Origin: Cyanobacteria bacterium CYA
GTDB taxonomy: Bacteria > Planctomycetota > Phycisphaerae > Phycisphaerales > UBA1924
Assembly: GCA_008363215.1 (NCBI GenBank)
Contig: RHKP01000002.1
Coordinates: 124,001-188,000, forward strand
Direction: 5' to 3'
Length of the DNA: 64,000 bases
Positions 53,805-62,886 of this stretch are shown here, in pieces (positions within the stretch are counted from its first letter, which is position 1; each line of letters starts with the position of its first letter). A program made the translations under genes and the position numbers. Below the pieces are notes generated by a model. It was given only the letters and a program-made list of their open reading frames with translations, was not told where the DNA came from and did no database searches.

Positions 53805-54278
53805 TCACCGGCGCGGGCGTGCTTTCCGCGTGTTCGTGTCCAGGAGCGCCTCGAGCAGCACGATCGCGTGGTTCTGCACCTCATCCTTCGCACCGTAGAG
53901 CAGCGTCACCGCGCCGCGGGCCGCGGCGTCCGAACCCTTCCCGCGGCCAGCCCCGGCCTTCGCGCTTGCGCCGGTTTTCCCCCCGCGGCCGGTGTGCGCC
54001 CGCACGATCGCGCGGAGGTCGGCCAGCGCGGGGTTGGCGGGGTCGGCCAGTTCGGCGCGGTACCGGCGGCGAAACTCAGCCCAGCGTGTGAGGTCACGGT
54101 GGTACCACTGCCGCAGTTCCGGCGAGGGGGCGGCCTCCTTCATCCACAGGTCCACGCCCGCCCGCGCCTTGCTCAGCCCGCGCGGCCAGAGGCGGTCTAC
54201 CAGCACGCGGAACCCGTCCTCGGGCGCCGGGTCGTCGTACACACGCTTGAGTCGGACCTTGTCGCGTGCAGCACTCAC
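53805..54278 (-). CDS. DUF488 family protein (YeaO-like)
   Basis: A 157-residue protein of the DUF488 family, typified by RVLVDRLWPRGLSK and DLWMKEAAPSPELRQWYH. Ala/Gly/Lys-rich sequence interrupts the C-terminal part (GKTGASAKAGAGRGKGSD), an insertion compared with usual members (about 120). Biochemical function of the family is unknown; SAM or nucleic-acid links have been proposed only by context. Its ATG overlaps the stop of the AhpD-like gene by 4 nt. Confidence 0.85.
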   Translation of the reverse strand: MSAARDKVRLKRVYDDPAPEDGFRVLVDRLWPRGLSKARAGVDLWMKEAAPSPELRQWYHRDLTRWAEFRRRYRAELADPANPALADLRAIVRAHTGRGGKTGASAKAGAGRGKGSDAAARGAVTLLYGAKDEVQNHAIVLLEALLDTNTRKARPRR

Positions 54279-54649
54279 GATTCCTTCTCCGGGTTGTGCG
54301 CTTGGCGCTGGGCAGCGTTCCCCGCCTCACTGATCGTATCCAGCATCACGCTTGAGTGCGCGTACGCCCCACCCGCCCGCATCTCCGTCGCGACCCACGC
54401 CGCCTCCATCAACTGCGCGGGAGTCACGCCCGCCCGCAGCGCGGCCTTGGTGTGCGAGCGGATGCACCATTGACACTGCGTCGCGTGCGCTACCGCGACG
54501 GCGATGATCTGCTTGGTCCGGTGGTCGAGCGCGCCATCGGCGAAGACCTTGCCCTGGAAGGCCGCGAACGCCGCGGAGGTGTCGGGCGCGAGTTCCCGCC
54601 GCTGCGCGGCCAGCGCCTTGAGCACCTGTGGGTCGGTCAGATCAGACAT
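54275..54649 (-). CDS. Carboxymuconolactone decarboxylase/AhpD-like protein
   Basis: A 124-residue protein of the CMD/AhpD family. The CxxC redox motif is in ATQCQWCIRSHTKAALRAG, with the conserved His after it, as in alkylhydroperoxidase AhpD; peroxide defence is likely. AGGAGG lies just before ATG 54649. It forms an overlapping pair with the DUF488 gene. Nearby genes do not include AhpC. Confidence 0.88.
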   Translation of the reverse strand: MSDLTDPQVLKALAAQRRELAPDTSAAFAAFQGKVFADGALDHRTKQIIAVAVAHATQCQWCIRSHTKAALRAGVTPAQLMEAAWVATEMRAGGAYAHSSVMLDTISEAGNAAQRQAHNPEKES

Positions 54650-55130
54650 GGTGAGCCTCCTTTTGTACGTCTGCGGTGTGCGACCGCGCAAACCGCATCG
54701 TACGGCCACCGAGGCGGCGTGGCGTGAATCATGCGGATACGTCGGGGAAGGCCGCTCGTCTGAACCGAACACCGCCGCGGCCGGGGCGAGTCACCGCCCA
54801 TCGCGCTCGGCGGGCACACGTTGGAACGCCCAACACGCGAGCGGCACCCGCGGGGACGCCGTCTGCGGGAGTGTGCGGGTCGTACGGACGACCGGCCATG
54901 TCGTGTGGCCGACCGCGCGAGCGCCTTGTACCGCCGTCCGCGAGGACCGGCCACTTGAGCCGCCCCCCCGCGGCCGGACTGTCCGATCGGACGGGCGGGT
55001 CGGACGGTCGGACGAGTGAGTTGGACGCTTGAGTTGGACGGTCGGACGGATGGGCCGGACGCCCGCGCGCCCCGCCGGGGCGGGATGTGCCGATTCCGAG
55101 GCGGGAACGTCACGCTCGATGGTTTCGGCG
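54650..55130. other. Non-coding GC-rich region with a GGAC-periodic tract
   Basis: No gene is supported in this stretch. Its right half carries a degenerate tandem repeat (54976-55060), annotated separately. The upstream part shows many short GACCGGCC-type segments but no clear structure. Confidence 0.5.
54976..55060 (+). repeat. Degenerate 34-nt tandem repeat of GGAC boxes
   Basis: GGAC starts at 54976, 54989, 55002, 55010, 55023, 55036, 55044 and 55057. The spacings are 13, 13, 8, 13, 13, 8 and 13, so the pattern repeats every 34 nt. The 13-nt intervals share little besides GGAC and a GGTC at the end of each unit. 34 is not a multiple of three, so coding repeats are not the cause. Confidence 0.65.
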
Positions 55131-55159
55131 GGGGGTGCCGGGGGGCGGCAGCCCCCGGC
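55131..55159 (-). repeat. 29-nt GC-rich palindromic element, copy B
   Basis: This is the exact reverse complement of copy A (51194-51222). It directly abuts the stop codon of the AAA ATPase gene (55160-55162), so it would form the first hairpin of that transcript's 3' end. Confidence 0.85.
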
Positions 55160-57853
55160 CTAGGCGTGCGGCGCAGGGGCGGGTGCTGGCTTGATCTCGG
55201 GCATCGCAGTTCCTCCGCTAGCCGACCGCGCGGTCCTGACCGCTTCAACGGTGTCCTCCAGAACCTTGATCCAACCCTTCAACTTCTCGGGCGTCGGAAC
55301 GTTGACCGGCCCGCTCAGCGGAGTGGCGTGGCCCTCGATGATGTTTGAGCACTCTTTCCAGATCGCGTGGACGGCCTTCCATTGATCGACGGTCACAGCG
55401 GCGAGGCTTGGGGTGTTCTTCACGTCGATCCGGCTGTCGTGGCGTTTGATGACGCCGTTGAGCATGTGCTGCTCGATAATCCGCTCGCACGCCCCGCGGA
55501 TGCGGCCAACCACAGGCATCGCCGCTTCCCGGTACTCCGACTCCCCTTTGGTCTTGTAGACACTGTCCGCGTGCCCGATTTGCTCATTGAGCGTCTTCAT
55601 CTGCTCCTTGAACGACTGCGCATCCCAGACGAGACCAGGCAGCACCCGGCCAGGCTTGCCAGCGAGCCATTCGATGTGTTGGTAGTAGATGTTTCCGCTT
55701 GCCGAGCGAGCGGCAGAGTCGAGATCGCAGACGAACGCGAGATCGTGGGTAAACACAACCACCTGCCGGTGGGAAGCTTCCTTGACCAGACGGGCCGCGA
55801 TGGCATCGCGGCGCTTGTGGTCCAGTGAGGAGACCGGATCATCAAACACCAAGGCCGACTTGTGCGATGCCTGCGAGAGTTCGGCAAAGAACGCGGCCAG
55901 AGCGATGCATCGATGCTCGCCTTCGCTGGCGATGTCCTCCACGTTCGCAGTCGCCGCGCCGTCCACGACTACCGCGAACTGGCTCTCGCCCTTCGCCACT
56001 CGAACCGCCGACAGCGACACTGGAAGCGTCTTGAGCCCGAGGGCATCGCGTTCGCGTGCGAACGCCTTGCAGAACGCTTCGGTGACGTGGAGCTTGTCAA
56101 GTTCTTTGGCTTTGTCGGACACGGGACGGCTGGCGCAGTCCGCTTGCACCTTCTTCAAGATCGCCGCATGGGCGTGGCGCGCGATCTGGGCTTTGACTTC
56201 ATCCTTCTTGCCCGCGAGCCACTTTTTGTCGGTAAGTTCATCGCGTTCGGTAGCCAACGCTTTCGCCTTCTCGGGGTCAGCGGCGGCGAGTTCGTCCTTC
56301 GCTCTCTTGTCGAGCTTGTCGGCGAGCGTCAACAGGTCGGCGCACGGCGACTTGGGCAACGCGGGAGCGTCTGTCCAGGCTCCGACTTTCAGGCAAGTTT
56401 GAGCGTGGGCGATACGGACATCGACCGCTTTGGCGAAAGCCTCAACTATGGCGAATGTCCCGGCGGCTTCGCGGTCAAGATCGGCCTTGATTCCCGCCGC
56501 TTCGGTCCCGATCACGCGGAGTGAGTCCACGCCCGGCCTCAACGCCGTGACTTTGGCCTTCGCCGCGTCGGCCTGCTTGCGGGTTTCGTTGGCGACAAAC
56601 TTGTTGAAGCGGGCGTAGCGGTCGATCGCATCGGCCTGCAATGGCTGCTGGCACAGGACACACTTCGCGTCCGCCTCGGTGACGGGGAACGTCTTGCCTG
56701 GGTATGCGTCTGCGACCGAGTACGCCTTGGCCGCGTCCCAGAGTCTCCGCCACACGTCATTGCAACTGCCGGGAAGGTCCGAATCTCTTAGCTCCGGCCC
56801 GGCGGCGGCATTGGCCGCCTTCGCCGTTGTCTCCGCCTCCTTAATCGCCTCGCCAAGTGCCTGCATCGCCGTGTCGTCCACGGACGTGACGCGGTTCTTC
56901 GCGGTCTCTGCGAATGTGCGGATGCGTTTGGCGGCGGCGGTCGTGTCAGCGGCTTTGAGTTTCGGATCGGTGCTGAGCGTGGCGATGATCTCTGCTAAGC
57001 GCTTCTCGTCGGCATCCGAAAACACAGCCGCCGCGTCGATCGTTTCTGGCTTCGTCGCTGCCCCGAGCGCGTTGATGACTTTGCCAACCGCTGTTGACGC
57101 GCTGTACTTCCAGCCTTGAGCGGTCTTGGTGTTCTCGGCGAACGTCGCGTCGATCTCCTTCTTCAACTCGGCTCCAAGCGTATCGCACGCCTTCGCGAGC
57201 TCCGGCAGCACATCCAAACCGCGTGGCTTGAAGCACGCGGGGCCATCCTCGCCGACGTGGACGCGGGCACTGAAGGAGTCAAACACGAAGATGTTGGCCA
57301 AGCGCGGATCTGACGGCACTCCGTCCTGCCAATCGAGCTGGAAGTCGGCGGTGCCAACGCGGAAGGTGATGCTGGCCTTCGCCGGACCAGTCGCAGCCGG
57401 GGCGAAGGCGTCGGGCTTGATCTCCTGAGGCATCCCGCGTGCTCGGCACACCTTCTTGAGTATGCGCGCGTATCCCGACTTGCCCGCCCCGTTCTCGCCG
57501 TAGATGACCGTGAGGCCCGGCGCGGGACCGAAGTCGATCTCCTGATCGTTTGGCAGCCGCCCGACGTTCTGTAGACCAGAGAGTTTGGACAGGCTGACCG
57601 ACGCGGCACCGCCCGCGCCGCCGGGGATGTGCTCCGCAGCCAGCGGTATCGCCGCCGGGGCGTTGCCCGTCGCTGGCAACAGGCCGTGCTTGGCACGGCA
57701 GATTGCCAAGAGTTCCTGTAGAGCGTCGGCACTCAGTGGCCCCGACCTGATGACTCTGCGAAGAGCGTCACGCTGCCAGTCGGGCCATACCATCGACCAC
57801 ATAAGAATCGAATGGTGCGGTGAATGCGGGGTCGCGTGAGAGGTGTCTGGCAC
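55160..57853 (-). CDS. SMC-like AAA ATPase with central CxxC (AAA_13-type)
   Basis: An 897-residue ABC-class ATPase. The N-terminal WPDWQRDALRR is typical of a family of large stand-alone ATPases. Walker A is GENGAGKS (119-126), the signature is SEGEHRCIALAAF, Walker B is SALVFDDPVSSLD (about 665-680) and the switch is VVVFTHD. Between them lie long helices with Cys398-x-x-Cys401 (CVLC), resembling the Rad50 zinc hook of RloC. The C-terminal 200 residues differ from the RloC anticodon-nuclease domain. Such proteins are often linked to restriction loci. Action on DNA ends or tRNA is possible but not shown. Confidence 0.8.
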   Translation of the reverse strand: MPDTSHATPHSPHHSILMWSMVWPDWQRDALRRVIRSGPLSADALQELLAICRAKHGLLPATGNAPAAIPLAAEHIPGGAGGAASVSLSKLSGLQNVGRLPNDQEIDFGPAPGLTVIYGENGAGKSGYARILKKVCRARGMPQEIKPDAFAPAATGPAKASITFRVGTADFQLDWQDGVPSDPRLANIFVFDSFSARVHVGEDGPACFKPRGLDVLPELAKACDTLGAELKKEIDATFAENTKTAQGWKYSASTAVGKVINALGAATKPETIDAAAVFSDADEKRLAEIIATLSTDPKLKAADTTAAAKRIRTFAETAKNRVTSVDDTAMQALGEAIKEAETTAKAANAAAGPELRDSDLPGSCNDVWRRLWDAAKAYSVADAYPGKTFPVTEADAKCVLCQQPLQADAIDRYARFNKFVANETRKQADAAKAKVTALRPGVDSLRVIGTEAAGIKADLDREAAGTFAIVEAFAKAVDVRIAHAQTCLKVGAWTDAPALPKSPCADLLTLADKLDKRAKDELAAADPEKAKALATERDELTDKKWLAGKKDEVKAQIARHAHAAILKKVQADCASRPVSDKAKELDKLHVTEAFCKAFARERDALGLKTLPVSLSAVRVAKGESQFAVVVDGAATANVEDIASEGEHRCIALAAFFAELSQASHKSALVFDDPVSSLDHKRRDAIAARLVKEASHRQVVVFTHDLAFVCDLDSAARSASGNIYYQHIEWLAGKPGRVLPGLVWDAQSFKEQMKTLNEQIGHADSVYKTKGESEYREAAMPVVGRIRGACERIIEQHMLNGVIKRHDSRIDVKNTPSLAAVTVDQWKAVHAIWKECSNIIEGHATPLSGPVNVPTPEKLKGWIKVLEDTVEAVRTARSASGGTAMPEIKPAPAPAPHA

Positions 57854-57908
57854 AGGAGTTGTCTCCGAAGGATCGAGAACTCCCTATTGTAACTGATGTC
57901 TAGCCGAT

Positions 57909-57937
57909 GCCGGGGGCTGTCGCCCCCCGGCACCCCC
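57909..57937 (+). repeat. 29-nt GC-rich palindromic element, copy C
   Basis: It matches copy A (51194-51222) except one C to T change in the loop side. It lies between the 5' end of the AAA ATPase gene and the 3' end of the UbiA-like gene. Confidence 0.8.
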
Positions 57938-57984
57938 GCTGAAAGACACGCACGGGGGCACGCCGTGCGGGGCCGCCACGTCCA

Positions 57985-58896
57985 TCACCCCACCATCCGC
58001 AGCACCACCCACACGCACGCCCCCTCTGCGCCGAAGCGCAGGTCCACCAGGTCGCGGATCTTCGGCGGCCGCCGCCACCGCAAGAGCACTGTTCCTGCTG
58101 CCGAGGCGGCGGCCCAAGCCGCCCGAGGGGCGAAGGGGCCGACAGGCCAGACCAGAAGCGTCGCCGCGAGAGCGAGCCTGGCCCACATGGCCAGTCGCCA
58201 CGCGCGTTCGCCGCCCAGGCGCGTCGGGAGCGTCCGCGTGTCGAATGCCCGGTCCGCGGCCTCATCGTCGATGTCGCAGAGGACGGCATCGGCGTAGACG
58301 CGGAGCGTCAGGTACAGGCCGGTCAGGGTGAGCAGGAGCGGCGGGGCCGGGAGGAGCGTGCAAAGGCGCGTGAGAAGGTCCGGCGGTTGCGGCACGGGAG
58401 CACGCGGGGCATCCGGCGCGGCGGCCAGAACGAGGACGAGCAGAGCGAAGGCTGCGATCCCCGCGCCCACGAACAGGTTCTTCAGAATGAACCGGTCCTT
58501 GATGCGAGGGCCTGCGCCCGCGGTTCGAGGGCGTCCGGCGTAGAGCAGCACTCCGGCAACCGCCGCGCCCGTGGCGAGGGCGGCGATGGGGTGGAGCAGC
58601 CACCCGGACGCGAGCGAGAGGAGCCCGGCTCCGGCCATGAGAAGGCGTGCGGCGTGCCGGCGGTCGTAGAGAAAGGCGTAGCGCACGGGGTGGGCCTGCG
58701 CATCGGCCGGGTCGAGCCAGGCATCGCGGAGTTTGACGCGGTCGAGCAGGTAGGCGAGGAGCGCCGTGCTCCAGGTGAAGATGAGGGTGATCGGGGTGAG
58801 GGCGTGCGTTGCGCCCGTGAGTTGCGCGGCACAGATGACGGCCGCCGTGACGTACACGGCCGCCCAGACCGCGAGATGGGCGAGAGAGGCGAACAC
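57985..58896 (-). CDS. UbiA superfamily membrane protein
   Basis: About 303 residues with eight to nine hydrophobic segments. The second Asp-rich motif of UbiA prenyltransferases is present as CDIDDEAADRAFDTRTLP; the first (NDxxDxxxD) is replaced by DRVKLRDAWLD, so activity is uncertain. Many planctomycetes have such UbiA-like proteins of unknown substrate. The start is unclear: GTG 58896 gives a compact protein, while ATG 58989 would overlap the divergent mgtE start. I prefer the GTG. Confidence 0.7.
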   Translation of the reverse strand: MFASLAHLAVWAAVYVTAAVICAAQLTGATHALTPITLIFTWSTALLAYLLDRVKLRDAWLDPADAQAHPVRYAFLYDRRHAARLLMAGAGLLSLASGWLLHPIAALATGAAVAGVLLYAGRPRTAGAGPRIKDRFILKNLFVGAGIAAFALLVLVLAAAPDAPRAPVPQPPDLLTRLCTLLPAPPLLLTLTGLYLTLRVYADAVLCDIDDEAADRAFDTRTLPTRLGGERAWRLAMWARLALAATLLVWPVGPFAPRAAWAAASAAGTVLLRWRRPPKIRDLVDLRFGAEGACVWVVLRMVG

Positions 58897-58987
58897 GCGG
58901 GTATCGTTGGCGTGCGGGGAGGCCGAAACGGTCAGGACGCGCAGGTATCCTTGAGCCGACCTACAGCCGCAAGCCCGGAGGTGCGCC

Positions 58988-60370
58988 ATGATCGGGAACC
59001 TGATCCAACCTGAGTTTGAGGACATGATCGGGCGGCAGGCGTGGGGCGAACTGCGCGAATCGATCATGGCGCTCGAGCCGGCGGACGCGGCCGACCTCAT
59101 TACGGACCTGCCGACAGAGACCAAGGGCATCGTCTTCCGCGTGCTCTCGAAGGAGCATGCGGCGGCGGTTTTTTCATACCTGCCCCTGGAGCGGCAGGAG
59201 CAGCTCATTCGGAGCCTGTCGGGAGACCAGGTTCGCAGGCTGCTGGACCAGATGACCCCGGACGACCGGGCGAGGTTGGTTGAGGAGTTGCCCGCGGCGG
59301 TGACCCGCCAACTGCTCGACTCGCTCTCGCCCGATGAGTTGAAGGCGACGCGAGACCTGCTGGGATATCCGCCCGATACGGCAGGGCGGTACATGACTCC
59401 CGAGTACGTGGCGCTGCCCAAGGACATGACCGCGCGCGAGGCGCTTGAGTTCGTGCGCCTGCGGGGACGCGGGAAGGAGACCATCGCCACGATGTACGTG
59501 GTGGATGAGAATGGGACACTGCTGGAGGATGTGCGGCTGAGCGCGCTAGTGCTCGCGGACCCTTCCACGATGGTTTCCGACGTGGAAGAGCGGCCGCTGG
59601 TCTCGATCCCGGTTTCGGCCACGCGGGATGAGATCGTCGCGGCGTTCGACCGGTATGACCGGGTCACCCTCCCGGTGGTTGACGCGGAGGGCAGGATGCT
59701 GGGGATCATCACCGTCGATGACGTGCTTGACGCGGCCCAGCGCACCGCCACCGAGGACATTCACCGCATCGGCGGCAGCAAGGCGCTGGAGGCGCCGTAC
59801 CTCGTGACCGGGTTCCGATCGATGCTCAGAACGCGGGGCGGGTGGCTCTCGGTGCTTTTCCTCGGGGAGATGCTCACGGCCTCGGCGATGGGGTACTTCG
59901 AGAAGGAACTCGAGCAGGCCGTGGTGCTCGCGCTCTTCGTGCCGCTCATCATCTCCAGCGGGGGCAACTCGGGCTCGCAGGCGGCAACCATCATCATCCG
60001 CGCGCTCGCCCTGCGGGAGATGGGCCTGCGGGACTGGTGGCGGGTGATGCGCCGGGAGATCGTCTCGGGGCTGACGCTCGGGGCCTGGCTCGGCGGCATC
60101 GGGTTTCTCCGCATCACCATCTGGCAGCAGTTCGGCTGGGCCGACTACACGTCGCACTGGGTACTCGTGGCGTTCACGGTCTGGGTGAGCCTGATCGGCG
60201 TGGTGATGTTCGGCACGCTGGCGGGGAGTATGCTGCCTTTCCTGCTGCGCCGGCTCGGGTTTGATCCGGCGAGCAGTTCGGCCCCGTTCGTGGCGACGCT
60301 GGTGGATGTGACGGGACTGGTCATCTACTTCACAGTCGCGATGGTGATCCTGCGCGGGACGCTGCTGTAG
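58988..60370 (+). CDS. mgtE: Magnesium transporter MgtE
   Basis: A 460-residue Mg2+ channel. The N-terminal helical MgtE_N domain (about 20-120) is followed by two CBS domains (GRYMTPEYVALPKDMTAREA, and the RPLVSIPVSATRDE segment) that sense Mg2+. Five transmembrane helices follow from about residue 290 with PLIISSGGNSGSQAAT, the conserved pore-region motif. Length fits (about 450). The start codon lies just after AGGTGC, with no strong Shine-Dalgarno sequence. Confidence 0.94.
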   Translation: MIGNLIQPEFEDMIGRQAWGELRESIMALEPADAADLITDLPTETKGIVFRVLSKEHAAAVFSYLPLERQEQLIRSLSGDQVRRLLDQMTPDDRARLVEELPAAVTRQLLDSLSPDELKATRDLLGYPPDTAGRYMTPEYVALPKDMTAREALEFVRLRGRGKETIATMYVVDENGTLLEDVRLSALVLADPSTMVSDVEERPLVSIPVSATRDEIVAAFDRYDRVTLPVVDAEGRMLGIITVDDVLDAAQRTATEDIHRIGGSKALEAPYLVTGFRSMLRTRGGWLSVLFLGEMLTASAMGYFEKELEQAVVLALFVPLIISSGGNSGSQAATIIIRALALREMGLRDWWRVMRREIVSGLTLGAWLGGIGFLRITIWQQFGWADYTSHWVLVAFTVWVSLIGVVMFGTLAGSMLPFLLRRLGFDPASSSAPFVATLVDVTGLVIYFTVAMVILRGTLL

Positions 60371-60595
60371 GAGCGGGGGAGTAGGCGACCGAGCACGGAT
60401 GGCGGCCGCCTCGGCGGGGATTTCCGAACGGAGCGGGCCGATGCGTACCGGCGCGCGGGGCGTTTGGCCCCGGCGGGGAGGATCACCCCGCGCCGAGCGC
60501 ATCGAGGGTGCGGTTTGGGAGCCGCGGCGGGGGTGATGAAGTGGCACGCGGTTTGCCATGTGCATCTTGGGCCCATACTCCGGAGATTCACTCCC

Positions 60596-61930
60596 ATGAC
60601 GCACACCGCCGCCACGCTCGAACCAACCCGCACCTCCACCCCCGCCGCGAAACCCGCAAGGCACGAGGAGCACCCGCAACTCTTCCGCCGGGTGCAGGAG
60701 CAGATCGACCGCGCCGCCGATGCGATCGCCCTCGCCCCCGAAGTTCGCAAGATCCTTGGCTCGCCGGCGTGCGAGGTGGGCGTGAAGTTCCCCGTGCGCA
60801 TGGATGACGGGCGGATCGAGATATTCTCCGGCTACCGTGTGCAGCACAACAACGTGCTGGGGCCGTTCAAGGGCGGCATCCGGTACCACCCGGACGTGAG
60901 CCTGGACGAGGTGCGCGCGTTGGCGGCGTGGATGACGATCAAGTGTGCCCTGGTGGACATCCCCTTCGGCGGGGGCAAGGGCGGCGTGCAGGTTGACCCT
61001 GCCACGCTCAGCCGGCGCGAGGTCGAGCGGATGACGCGCCGATTCGTGTATGCGCTGGGTGCGAACATCGGCCCGGGGTACGACGTGCCCGCGCCGGACG
61101 TGAACACCGATGCCCGCACGATGGCGTGGATTGTCGATACCTACGCGGCGACGCTTCCCCCGCAGGAACGCTACCGCGCACTTGCGGTGGTCACCGGCAA
61201 GCCGGTGAGCGCGGGCGGGTCGGTCGGACGCGAAAAAGCCACCGGTCAGGGCGTGGTCGATCTCATCGAGATGTGGGCCGCAGACCAGAAGTGCAAAGTT
61301 GCAGACCTGACCTACATCGTGCAGGGCTTTGGCAAGGTCGGTTCATGGGCGGCCCGCATCCTCAAGGACAAGGGCGCGAAACTGCTTGCGGTCCAGGACG
61401 TGACCGGGGCGATCCGCTCCTCCACGCCCGACGGGCTGGATGCCGATGCGCTCGCCGAGCACGTCAAGTTGACCGGCGGCGTCGCCGGGTTCACCGGGGC
61501 CAGGGATGTGTCGCTCGACGAGTTCTTCAGCGTGCAGGCCGATGTGTTCATTCCCGCGGCGTTGGAGAACCAGGTGACGGACCGGACGGCGCGTCTGCTC
61601 AATGTCCGGCTCGTCGCCGAGGGCGCGAACGGCCCGACCACGCCGGAGGGCGATGCGGTGCTGCGGGAGCGCGGCATCGGCGTGCTTCCGGATGTGCTGT
61701 GCAACGCGGGCGGCGTCATCGTGTCGTACTTCGAGTGGCTCCAGAACCGCGGCGGCGCGGCGTGGGACGCGGCCGAGGTGGACCAGCGCCTGCGGGAGAT
61801 CCTCAAACGGGCGTACGCGCGTGTGAAGGACATGGTACGCGAGAAATCGCTCGACTGGCGCACCGCGGGCTACGCGGTGGCCCTGAGCCGGATCGAGCAG
61901 GTGTACGCCGAGCGCGGCATCTTCCCGTAA
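60596..61930 (+). CDS. Glutamate/leucine family dehydrogenase
   Basis: A 444-residue Glu/Leu/Phe/Val dehydrogenase. The catalytic Lys motif is PFGGGKGGVQVDP (about 123-135), the substrate region is PGYDVPAPDVNTD, and the coenzyme domain has VQGFGKVGSWAA. This is the hexameric glutamate dehydrogenase type, linking glutamate and 2-oxoglutarate with ammonia. ATG 60596 is preceded by GGAG at 60582 (10 nt away); the frame is open upstream to 60464 with no homology. It opens a same-strand block of five genes. Confidence 0.93.
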   Translation: MTHTAATLEPTRTSTPAAKPARHEEHPQLFRRVQEQIDRAADAIALAPEVRKILGSPACEVGVKFPVRMDDGRIEIFSGYRVQHNNVLGPFKGGIRYHPDVSLDEVRALAAWMTIKCALVDIPFGGGKGGVQVDPATLSRREVERMTRRFVYALGANIGPGYDVPAPDVNTDARTMAWIVDTYAATLPPQERYRALAVVTGKPVSAGGSVGREKATGQGVVDLIEMWAADQKCKVADLTYIVQGFGKVGSWAARILKDKGAKLLAVQDVTGAIRSSTPDGLDADALAEHVKLTGGVAGFTGARDVSLDEFFSVQADVFIPAALENQVTDRTARLLNVRLVAEGANGPTTPEGDAVLRERGIGVLPDVLCNAGGVIVSYFEWLQNRGGAAWDAAEVDQRLREILKRAYARVKDMVREKSLDWRTAGYAVALSRIEQVYAERGIFP

Positions 61931-61981
61931 ATCGAAGCCGACATGAACAGGACCACTGACCCCGAGCCGCAGGAGCACACC

Positions 61982-62404
61982 ATGAACAACCGCACCATTC
62001 ACGTGACCCGCCAGGACATGGAGCGCCTGCGCGACCTGATCGCATCCTCCCATATCGGAAGAGGCGGCGACGACCGGGACCGGCCTTACCTGGCGACGCT
62101 CGCGGCCGAGCTCGACCGCGCGGTCATCGTCGCCCCGGATGAGGTGACCCCCGACGTGGTCACGATGAACTCACGCATCCGCCTGAGAGATGGGCGGCGC
62201 ACCTGGATCATGTCGCTGGTTTACCCGGAGAACGCCGATCCCGAGGAGGGTTCGATCTCGGTGCTTGCCCCGCTCGGCGCCGCGATCCTGGGTTGCCGCG
62301 TCGGACAGAGCGTCGCTTTCCGCGTCCCCGGAGGCGGGGAACGAACGTGCGAAATCCTCAGCGTGCTCTACCAGCCTGAGGCTGCCGGCGATCTCCATCT
62401 CTGA
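61982..62404 (+). CDS. Rnk/GreA-type RNA polymerase-binding protein, copy 1
   Basis: A 140-residue protein related to Rnk (regulator of nucleoside diphosphate kinase). A short helical N-terminus (MNNRTIHVTRQDMERLRDLI) is followed by the GreA/GreB C-terminal fold: TPDVVTMNSRIRL, SVLAPLGAAILG and VGQSVAFRVPGG. Rnk proteins bind the secondary channel of RNA polymerase region but lack the GreA coiled coil. AGGAG precedes ATG 61982, which is preferred to ATG 61943. Confidence 0.9.
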   Translation: MNNRTIHVTRQDMERLRDLIASSHIGRGGDDRDRPYLATLAAELDRAVIVAPDEVTPDVVTMNSRIRLRDGRRTWIMSLVYPENADPEEGSISVLAPLGAAILGCRVGQSVAFRVPGGGERTCEILSVLYQPEAAGDLHL

Positions 62405-62465
62405 TGCGCCGTGTCGTGCGGTTTTGCGATCCATCCCATCCGATGCCTTGCTGAGAGGTACCACC

Positions 62466-62855
62466 ATGTCAGCCAAGACCATTCTCAGTTCCTTGGACAG
62501 CGACCGTCTCCGGCCATTGGTCGAAGGCCACTTCGCCGACGCGCCAGTGCTTCGGCTTCGCGCGCTCATGGGTCAAGCCGCGTTGGTCGAGCCGCAGCAC
62601 GTCCCGCCGGATGTCGTCACCATGAACTCGCGGGTGCTGGTCCGCTACCCAGGGGACGAAGAGCCGGAAGCGTTTGACTTGGCCTACCCGGACTCGGCCG
62701 GCGATGGGTTGTCGGTGCTGTCTCCGCTGGGCGCTGCGCTGCTCGGGGCACGCGAGGGCGCGGTGGTCGAGTGCGCCGGCGGACGCGTCTCTCGGCGAGT
62801 GACGGTCGAGCGAATCGTGTACCAGCCCGAACGAGCCGGGCACTTCGATCGGTGA
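62466..62855 (+). CDS. Rnk/GreA-type RNA polymerase-binding protein, copy 2
   Basis: A 129-residue paralogue of the previous gene, 61 nt downstream. It shares the PPDVVTMNSRVLV strand and LSVLSPLGAALLGAREG, and the same closing YQPERAG/YQPEAAG segment. The N-terminal helix differs (SLDSDRLRPLVEG). Tandem divergence suggests separate roles, for example stress-specific forms. Confidence 0.9.
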   Translation: MSAKTILSSLDSDRLRPLVEGHFADAPVLRLRALMGQAALVEPQHVPPDVVTMNSRVLVRYPGDEEPEAFDLAYPDSAGDGLSVLSPLGAALLGAREGAVVECAGGRVSRRVTVERIVYQPERAGHFDR

Positions 62856-62886
62856 CCAGGAGTCGCACCTCACCAGGAGCATGGAT

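Noticed and set aside
58990..59760. N-terminal extension of the UbiA-like gene
   Set aside because: It runs antisense through mgtE and has Ser/Arg-rich shadow composition.
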